Positions 1 to 4,914 of a stretch of DNA of 5,741 nt are shown piece by piece. The stretch covers positions 1 to 5,741 of the forward strand of contig CAJGDU010000082.1 in NCBI GenBank assembly GCA_904502175.1, read 5' to 3'. Every line of letters begins with the position of its first letter. Position 1 is the first letter of the stretch. The DNA comes from Clostridiaceae bacterium (GTDB taxonomy: Bacteria; Bacillota; Clostridia; Oscillospirales; Acutalibacteraceae). The translations under genes and the position numbers were made by a program. The notes under the pieces were generated by a model that was not told where the DNA came from, ran no database searches, and saw only the letters and a list, made by a program, of their open reading frames with translations.

Positions 1-1
1 A

Positions 2-955
2 CTGAAGATCCTCAAAAAGCTTCCCGACCTCTCCGCGGCATCGACCCGGGTGGCCGGCATCCTCGTCGCGGCCTTTTCCATCCTCATCGGGACCGGGCTC
101 TCCGCCGGCGCCATGCGGCTGCCGCTGCGGCTCCTGGAAGAGTATATCGATATGATCGACCGGCTGACCGAGGGCAACTTCGAGACCCGCATCCATATCC
201 CCGCCGTTCTGAGCCGGTTCCGCCCCTTTGCGGAACTGGAGGAGAGCTTCAACAAGCTGGCGGAGGAACTGGGCCGGAACGAGGTCCTGCGGACCGACTT
301 CATCCACGATTTTTCCCATGAATTCAAGACACCCATCGCCTCTATCTCCGGCTTTGCCAAACTGTTGCAGAAGGGCAATCTGACCGCGGAACAGGAGCAG
401 GAATACCTCTCCATCATCGCGACGGAGTCCGAAAAGCTCTCCAACATGGCCATGAACGTCCTCGATGTCACCCGGCTGGACAATGTCTCCGCGCTCACGG
501 ACATTTCCCGGTTCAACCTCTCCGAACAGCTGCGGCACTGTGTGCTCATGCTGGAAAAGAAGTGGACAGAGAAGGACCTGGAAATCGACATCGATCTGCC
601 GGAGTTCTATGTGACCGGCAACGCCGACCTTCTGTCCCAGGTCTGGATCAACCTGCTCGACAACGCCATCAAATTCAGCCCGGAGGGCGGAAAAGTCATT
701 GTAAAAGTTTACCGGACCGAGACGGGCACCGCGGTGGAAGTCCGCAATGTCGGGGAAGAGATCCCGCTGCGGGACAAGGACCGCGTGTTCGAGAAGTTCT
801 ATCAGACCGACCCGTCCCACGCGACGGAGGGCAACGGCCTGGGGCTCGCCATCTGCAAGCGGATCGTGGAGCTGCACAAAGGCACCATCTCCGTCACGTC
901 GACGTTCGGCCTGACGGTGTTCACCGTCAACCTGCCCAGTTTCGATTCAGTTTAG
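2..955 (+). CDS. Sensor histidine kinase, C-terminal part (5' end outside window)
   Basis: Membrane sensor kinase of a two-component system; it would autophosphorylate on His and pass the phosphate to a response regulator not in this window. The frame is open to the left edge, so the GTG at 50 is not the true start. Counting the first full codon as residue 1, 317 residues are visible. A hydrophobic helix (about 17-38) is the last transmembrane segment, followed by a HAMP-like linker (about 40-90). The HisKA H-box reads FSHEFKTPIASI with the phospho-acceptor His at residue 106 (bases 317-319) and the ExxT phosphatase-type pattern after it. HATPase_c follows: N box NLLDNAIKFS (about 217-226), F box RVFEKFYQTD (about 261-270) and G2 box GNGLGLAICKRIVE (from 277). 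The G1 box reads RNVGEEIP, with Asn and Glu where DxGxGI has Asp and the second Gly; I recall similar variants in active Firmicutes kinases. The missing N-terminus should hold the first membrane helix and sensor region. The stimulus cannot be read from this fragment. Confidence 0.95.
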   Translation: MKILKKLPDLSAASTRVAGILVAAFSILIGTGLSAGAMRLPLRLLEEYIDMIDRLTEGNFETRIHIPAVLSRFRPFAELEESFNKLAEELGRNEVLRTDFIHDFSHEFKTPIASISGFAKLLQKGNLTAEQEQEYLSIIATESEKLSNMAMNVLDVTRLDNVSALTDISRFNLSEQLRHCVLMLEKKWTEKDLEIDIDLPEFYVTGNADLLSQVWINLLDNAIKFSPEGGKVIVKVYRTETGTAVEVRNVGEEIPLRDKDRVFEKFYQTDPSHATEGNGLGLAICKRIVELHKGTISVTSTFGLTVFTVNLPSFDSV

Positions 956-962
956 AATAGTC

Positions 963-1000
963 TGATAAACTCCCTTTAAATAATAATTATCAAGGGAAGT
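963..1000 (+). promoter_or_regulatory. Inverted repeat that could pair with the ribosome binding site of the hydrolase-synthetase gene
   Basis: The AT-rich gap after the kinase gene holds TCCCTT at 971-976 and its exact complement AAGGGA at 992-997. The second arm is the only good Shine-Dalgarno for the next gene. The stem extends outward by two pairs (969-1000, 970-999) if A998 bulges. A competing pairing, TGATAA at 963-968 with TTATCA at 987-992, uses the neighbouring bases and would leave AAGGGA mostly free. The two pairings share base 992, so they exclude each other. This could be an RNA element controlling translation, a DNA operator, or chance in AT-rich sequence. No known riboswitch class is recognised. 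Confidence 0.35.
992..997 (+). promoter_or_regulatory. Ribosome binding site deciding the start of the hydrolase-synthetase gene
   Basis: AAGGGA lies 9 bases before the ATG at 1007 but only 3 bases before the in-frame ATG at 1001. The spacing favours 1007 as the main start, giving a protein beginning MATDKTQ. Confidence 0.7.
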
Positions 1001-1006
1001 ATGATC

Positions 1007-3577
1007 ATGGCTACCGACAAAACGCAAATCAATCCGTATTTCAGAGAATTCTGTGCCAACAAAGTGGTATGGGGTTCTCTTGCTGTTCCCGGACAGAAGT
1101 TCGAGAAGAAACCCGACGCCACGTTCAAGGCGGTGGCGTACGATGACGTGACCCTCGCGGCCGACCTCTGGAAGGCGACGGGGGAGGAGCGCATCCTGCT
1201 CTGTGTCCACGGCTATGGCTCGGACGGCATCACCGACTTCAAGGAACTCATTCCGGAGCTTCTGGAGAACGGCACGTCCGTCTGCACGATGGACCTGCGA
1301 AACCACGGCAAGAGCGACCACGGCGACAAGGCGTTCACCCTGTGGGGCGTCAAGGAGAAATTCGACGTCATCGCTGTCGTCTGGGAGCTGAACCGGGCCT
1401 ATAACGGCGCCGGCAGACCCATCTACATCTACGGCAAGGACCTCGGCGCCACGGCGGCACTCTACGCCAACATGCGGGCGCTCCCCGCGGAAGTCAAAGG
1501 TTTCATCCTGGAGGACCCCATCGAGGAATCCATGGTGGCCATGCCCTATATCTTCAAGAAGACCACCGGCCACGGCGACGCCGCCTACGAAGAGCTGGAA
1601 GACTACCTCAACGACACCTATCGTCAGGACGCCTGCTCCAACAACAGCGCCGACATGAGACGTCTGGCGCAGCGGCCGGCCCTCTTCCTGCAGTCCATGA
1701 AGAACAACCAGTTCCCGGTGTCCTGGGTCAGCGACCAGGCGGCCGCCTACCCGAAGAAGAGCACACTGGTGCCCTTCCCGGGAGCGCCCCTCGACGCCTG
1801 CTTCAAGATGGACGCCGAGACGTTCCGTTCCGCGCTGAACACCTTCTTTGCGGAGAACGACGGCGCGGAATATGATGACGAAGTGCACATCGCGTACCCC
1901 GAAAAGACCATGTACGAGATGTTCAAGGCTGCCCGGGACCGTCTGCCGAACAAACCGGCCTACATGTTCCAGGGCAACCCCACGACCTTCGACACCATGC
2001 ATGAGCACATCCTGTCCATCGCCGCGGCTTTCGAGGCCCATGGCATCACCAAAGGCGATACGGTCACCCTGTGCATGCCGAACATCCCCCAGGCCATCGA
2101 GACGCTCTATGCCCTCAACCGCATCGGCGTCACGGTGTCTCTGATCCATCCGCTGTCCGCGGAAAAGGAGATCGTCCATTACCTGACCCTCTCCGAGAGC
2201 AAGGCCGTCCTGGTCCCGGACCTCTTTTATGAGAAGGTGCTGGCGGCTACAGAGGAGATCGACCGCAAGATCGAGATCATCGTCGCCCGCATGCAGGACT
2301 ACCTGAAGTTCCCGCTGAACGTCGGCTACCTGGTGACCCAGGGCCGGAAGTTCACGAAGTTCCCGCTGAAGGGGAAGGGCACCGCCTGGAAAGACTATAT
2401 GAAAGCCGGCAAGGGCAGGACCACGTCCGTCGTGCCGTTCGACAAGGACCGCACCGCCATCATCCTTTACAGCGGCGGCTCCACCGGCGCGCCGAAGGGC
2501 ATCCTGCTGTCCGACCTGAACTTCAATGCCCTTGCCCTGCAGTGCAAAGTCGCCATCGACTTCGACTTCTTCCGCGACCTGCGCTTCCTGGCCGCCATGC
2601 CCGTTTTCCACGGCTTCGGCCTGGGCGTCGGCATCCACACCATCCTCATCAACAACGGCTGCGACGTCCTCATCCCGACCGTCAACACGAAGAGCTATTC
2701 GGAGGCCATGCAGAAGTTCCATCCGAACATCATTGCCGGCGTCCCGACGCTGTTCAAGATGCTCATCGAGTCCGAATACATGAAAGACGCGGACGTCTCC
2801 TACCTCATGGGCATGTTTTCCGGCGGCGACTCCATCCCGGTGCCGCTGAAGAGAGACGTGGACAAGTACCTCAGAGAGCACGGCGCGGACATCCAGGTCC
2901 GCGAGGGCTACGGCCTCACCGAGACCGTCACCGCCTCCTGCCTGACACCGCGCACCAAGTATAAAGAAGGCAGCATCGGCGTCGGTTACCCCGACACCAT
3001 CTACCGCATCGTCCGGCCGGAGAGCGAGGAGTTCCTGTCTCCCGGCGAAGAGGGCGAGATCGCCATCCAGGGCCCGTCCGTTATGCTGGGCTACAAGGAC
3101 CAGCCGGAAGAGACCGCCAAAACACTGGTGAAACACGCGAACGGGGAAGTCTGGCTCCACACCGGAGACCTCGGCCACATGGATGAGGAAGGCTTCGTCT
3201 ACTTCCATCAGCGCATGAAGCGCATGATCATCACCTCCGGCTACAACGTCTCTCCGGCCCAGGTCGAGAACGCCATCAACGAACTCGACTATGTCGACTA
3301 CTGCTGTGTCATCGGCGTCCAGGACGACTATAAGATGCAGCGCATCAAGGCCTTTGTCGTCCTGAAAGACGGCGTCGAGGGCACGGAAGAACTGAAGAAG
3401 AACATCGTGGATGCCTGCCGTGCCTCGGTCGCCGGCTACGCTCTGCCGAGGGAGATCGAGTTCCGTTCCGAACTGCCGAAGACCCTCGTCGGCAAAGTGG
3501 CCTTCCACGCACTCGAAGAAGAAGAAAACGCGAAGATCGCCGCCGCCAAGAAAGCGGCCGCCGAAGGAGCGAAGTGA
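1007..3577 (+). CDS. Alpha/beta-hydrolase-fold domain fused to an AMP-forming acyl-CoA (acyl-acid) synthetase
   Basis: An 856-residue two-domain protein; the synthetase half would join an acyl acid to AMP and then to a thiol such as CoA. Residues about 35-285 look like an alpha/beta hydrolase: HGYGSDG at the oxyanion position (68-74), DLRNHGKS (96-103) and a nucleophile elbow YGKDLGA with Asp145 where Ser is usual. The expected acid position appears to be Asn233 and the expected His position Leu262 (in PGAPLDACF), so the triad looks lost. Residues about 300-840 are an ANL-superfamily adenylating enzyme: P-loop YSGGSTGAPKG (488-498), MPVFHGFGLG, GYGLTET (634-640), HTGDLG with Asp721, RMKRMIITSGYNVSP with hinge Lys738, and LPKTLVGK with catalytic Lys830. 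The synthetase motifs look intact. The C-terminus is a charged Ala/Lys/Glu tail (about 837-856). No signal peptide or membrane helix is seen. The substrate is unknown; the acyltransferase 2 bases downstream suggests a lipid role. The start at 1007 is chosen on ribosome-binding-site spacing; 1001 is possible. Confidence 0.95.
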   Translation: MATDKTQINPYFREFCANKVVWGSLAVPGQKFEKKPDATFKAVAYDDVTLAADLWKATGEERILLCVHGYGSDGITDFKELIPELLENGTSVCTMDLRNHGKSDHGDKAFTLWGVKEKFDVIAVVWELNRAYNGAGRPIYIYGKDLGATAALYANMRALPAEVKGFILEDPIEESMVAMPYIFKKTTGHGDAAYEELEDYLNDTYRQDACSNNSADMRRLAQRPALFLQSMKNNQFPVSWVSDQAAAYPKKSTLVPFPGAPLDACFKMDAETFRSALNTFFAENDGAEYDDEVHIAYPEKTMYEMFKAARDRLPNKPAYMFQGNPTTFDTMHEHILSIAAAFEAHGITKGDTVTLCMPNIPQAIETLYALNRIGVTVSLIHPLSAEKEIVHYLTLSESKAVLVPDLFYEKVLAATEEIDRKIEIIVARMQDYLKFPLNVGYLVTQGRKFTKFPLKGKGTAWKDYMKAGKGRTTSVVPFDKDRTAIILYSGGSTGAPKGILLSDLNFNALALQCKVAIDFDFFRDLRFLAAMPVFHGFGLGVGIHTILINNGCDVLIPTVNTKSYSEAMQKFHPNIIAGVPTLFKMLIESEYMKDADVSYLMGMFSGGDSIPVPLKRDVDKYLREHGADIQVREGYGLTETVTASCLTPRTKYKEGSIGVGYPDTIYRIVRPESEEFLSPGEEGEIAIQGPSVMLGYKDQPEETAKTLVKHANGEVWLHTGDLGHMDEEGFVYFHQRMKRMIITSGYNVSPAQVENAINELDYVDYCCVIGVQDDYKMQRIKAFVVLKDGVEGTEELKKNIVDACRASVAGYALPREIEFRSELPKTLVGKVAFHALEEEENAKIAAAKKAAAEGAK
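2305..2370 (+). repeat. Pair of 15-base direct repeats inside the synthetase domain
   Basis: GAAGTTCCCGCTGAA occurs at 2305-2319 and again at 2356-2370, 51 bases (17 codons) apart in the same frame. Both copies encode a KFPL motif, in a basic and hydrophobic stretch of the synthetase domain upstream of its P-loop. It may reflect a local duplication or just repeated use of preferred codons for the same short motif. Confidence 0.6.
3563..3569 (+). promoter_or_regulatory. Ribosome binding site of the acyltransferase gene, inside the preceding gene
   Basis: GAAGGAG sits within the last codons of the synthetase gene, 10 bases before the ATG at 3580 and 4 bases before an in-frame GTG at 3574. The GTG would overlap the TGA stop at 3575-3577 as GTGA. 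The ATG at 3580 is the better start by spacing and codon. Either way, translation of the two genes is probably coupled. Confidence 0.7.
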
Positions 3578-3579
3578 TC

Positions 3580-4770
3580 ATGAGCAAGAACGTGAAGAGC
3601 TACCGCCGGGTCAAGTTCCTCTGGAAATACCTGGCCCCGGTGCTCATTCCACTGTTCGATCGGCTGTTCGGGTTCCACAGAACGGTCTACAAGCCCGTGG
3701 AAGAGCCCTTCCTTCTGGTTTCCAACCACACAGACGGGGCAGACCCCGGGTTCGTCCTGAGCGACGTCAGAGCCTATTTCCGGTTCGTCTCCAGCGACCA
3801 TGTCATGGAGAAACCGTTCCAGCGGCATCTGCTCCACTTTATCGGAGACCCTATCATCAATCATCAGAAGAATTCCTCCGACGTGGTCTACAACGACATG
3901 CTCGAGACCCTGAAGTCCGGCATCAACGTCCAGCTCATGGCGGAGGCCCGGGTCACGGACTCGGGACAGACGGGGTACATTTCCCGCCGGAACGCCACGC
4001 TCGTCAAAGAGGCGGGCTGCGGTTTCATCACGCACCGCATTACGGGCGGTTACCTGACCATCCCGCGGTGGGCAGACGAGCGCCGCAAGGGGCCTGTGTT
4101 CGGAGAAGTGGTCCATCATTACACGAAGGCGGAAGTGGCGCAGATGACCGAGGACGAGGTCTACGAGGCCATGTGCCGGGACCTCTATGTCAACGCGTAT
4201 GACGAGAACCGCAAGGCCATGCACAAGTACATCGCCAAAGACCCCGCCCAGTCGGCAGAATACGTGGTCTACGGCTGTCCCAAGTGCGGCACCGTCGGAA
4301 AGCTCCATACGAAGCACGACCGCATGTTCTGCGACTGCTGCGACTTCGAGGCCACCGTCGACGACTACGGCTTCTGGCACTCGAAGGACATGGCGTGGGA
4401 CAACATCCCGGAGTGGAATGAATATCAGAAACAGCTCATCTACGACCTGATCGATGGCGCCACGGACCCGGACGAGGTCCTCGTGGAGCACGACGGCCAG
4501 CTGGTCTACACCATGGATGACAAGGGCGATGTACACCTCGCCGATGAAAACGGCGTCCTCCGACTTTACAAAGACAGCGTGGAAGTCCTCTGGGACGGCA
4601 AGCGCGTCCGGGTGAAGGGGACCGACGTGAAAAAGGTGTCCTATTCCTCCAAGGGAACACTCATTCTGGTCACTGAGGAAAGGGATTTCCGCATCAAGAC
4701 CAAAGTGCCGCGCGCCCCGAATATCTACGTGGTCGCCATCCGTTACATGAACGGAAAGAAAAGTGTATAG
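3580..4770 (+). CDS. PlsC-like lysophospholipid acyltransferase homologue with C-terminal zinc ribbon
   Basis: Probable acyltransferase of 396 residues, related to 1-acyl-sn-glycerol-3-phosphate acyltransferases, which move an acyl chain onto a lysophospholipid or glycerol-phosphate acceptor at the membrane. Block I is SNHTDGAD with the HX4D pair His50 and Asp55. The region matching block II is GDPIINHQ (89-96). Block III reads MAEARVTDSG (120-129): Glu122 of the usual PEGTR motif is kept but Pro and Gly are both Ala. Block IV may be ITGGYLTIPRW (154-164). After this roughly 200-residue domain comes a zinc ribbon, CPKC (233-236) and CDCC (251-254). A C-terminal region (about 300-390) with many short alternating hydrophobic stretches is probably beta-rich. 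The basic, aromatic N-terminus (KSYRRVKFLWKYLAPVLIP) may lie at the membrane surface. The gene starts 2 bases after the synthetase stop, so the two are almost certainly co-transcribed. The divergent block III leaves the acceptor and activity uncertain; I recall this PlsC plus zinc-ribbon form from clostridial genomes. Confidence 0.92.
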   Translation: MSKNVKSYRRVKFLWKYLAPVLIPLFDRLFGFHRTVYKPVEEPFLLVSNHTDGADPGFVLSDVRAYFRFVSSDHVMEKPFQRHLLHFIGDPIINHQKNSSDVVYNDMLETLKSGINVQLMAEARVTDSGQTGYISRRNATLVKEAGCGFITHRITGGYLTIPRWADERRKGPVFGEVVHHYTKAEVAQMTEDEVYEAMCRDLYVNAYDENRKAMHKYIAKDPAQSAEYVVYGCPKCGTVGKLHTKHDRMFCDCCDFEATVDDYGFWHSKDMAWDNIPEWNEYQKQLIYDLIDGATDPDEVLVEHDGQLVYTMDDKGDVHLADENGVLRLYKDSVEVLWDGKRVRVKGTDVKKVSYSSKGTLILVTEERDFRIKTKVPRAPNIYVVAIRYMNGKKSV

Positions 4771-4781
4771 AAAATCTTTCA

Positions 4782-4808
4782 TTGACAAAAATGAAAATTG
4801 GGTATAAG
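4782..4808 (+). promoter_or_regulatory. Putative sigma-70-type promoter upstream of the glnA leader terminator
   Basis: A perfect -35 TTGACA (4782-4787) is followed after 15 bases by TATAAG (4803-4808), a 5 of 6 match to the -10 box. The spacer is short of the usual 17 bases. Transcription would start near 4815, only about 14 bases before the terminator hairpin at 4829. It is the only promoter-like pair I find between the acyltransferase gene and glnA. Confidence 0.55.
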
Positions 4809-4828
4809 CTTTTTTCAAGAAAGAGAGC

Positions 4829-4868
4829 GAAGGCGTTCCGAGTCTATCGGAGCGCCTTCTTCTTTTTT
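4829..4868 (+). terminator. Intrinsic (Rho-independent) terminator
   Basis: GAAGGCGTTCCGA (4829-4841) pairs with TCGGAGCGCCTTC (4847-4859) across a 5-base loop GTCTA. The 13-pair stem has one G-U wobble (4836-4852). It is followed by the T-rich tract TTCTTTTTT (4860-4868). It would end the acyltransferase transcript. Because a promoter-like pair lies just upstream, it could also act as an attenuator in the glnA leader. Confidence 0.9.
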
Positions 4869-4882
4869 AGTATTTTATGAGA

Positions 4883-4898
4883 TCACGCTACGCCGTGA
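4883..4898 (+). repeat. Small inverted repeat just upstream of the glnA ribosome binding site
   Basis: TCACG (4883-4887) and CGTGA (4894-4898) can form a 5-pair hairpin with a 6-base loop CTACGC. A further TCAC at 4910-4913, after the Shine-Dalgarno, could pair instead with GTGA at 4895-4898 and loop out the Shine-Dalgarno. GATCAC also occurs as a direct repeat (4881-4886 and 4908-4913). The pairings are short, so function is doubtful. Confidence 0.35.
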
Positions 4899-4900
4899 CT

Positions 4901-4908
4901 AAGGGAGG
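4901..4908 (+). promoter_or_regulatory. Ribosome binding site of glnA
   Basis: AAGGGAGG is a near-perfect Shine-Dalgarno, 6 bases before the ATG at 4915. It fixes the start of the protein as MSKLTKEQ, which aligns with the N-terminus of B. subtilis GlnA. Confidence 0.9.
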
Positions 4909-4914
4909 ATCACT

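Noticed and set aside
700..800. Histidine kinase G1 box variant (RNVGEEIP instead of DxGxGI) as a sign of a dead kinase
   Set aside because: Asn at the first position and loss of the second Gly are, to my knowledge, common in Firmicutes HAMP-type kinases, and the H, N, F and G2 boxes are intact.
929..990. Sigma-70 promoter for the hydrolase-synthetase gene
   Set aside because: TAGAAT (953-958) and AATAAT (982-987) resemble -10 boxes, but no acceptable -35 lies 15 to 18 bases upstream of either. Co-transcription from the kinase gene remains possible.
963..997. H-type pseudoknot formed by the two overlapping pairings before the fusion gene
   Set aside because: The order of the arms is right, but they share base 992 and leave no loop to cross the first stem, so alternative hairpins are more plausible than a pseudoknot.
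947..3508. Long minus-strand open frame of 853 codons opposite the hydrolase-synthetase gene
   Set aside because: It is in codon register with the real gene and stays open only because TTA, CTA and TCA codons are absent there. Its translation shows no recognisable domain, whereas the + strand protein has a full set of ANL motifs.
3436..4818. Minus-strand open frame of 460 codons opposite the acyltransferase gene
   Set aside because: Same register artefact as above. It starts within the glnA upstream region, has no clear ribosome binding site, and matches no family I recognise.
4808..4868. ANTAR-type tandem hairpin antiterminator motif in the glnA leader
   Set aside because: The terminator loop is 5 bases (GTCTA), not a hexaloop with A at position 1 and G at position 4. 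A possible upstream hairpin (4808-4828) also lacks that loop and would overlap the putative -10 box.
4771..4914. GlnR/TnrA operator upstream of glnA
   Set aside because: No TGTNA-N7-TNACA match was found; the nearest TGT at 4764-4766 fails at the required A and the second half-site.
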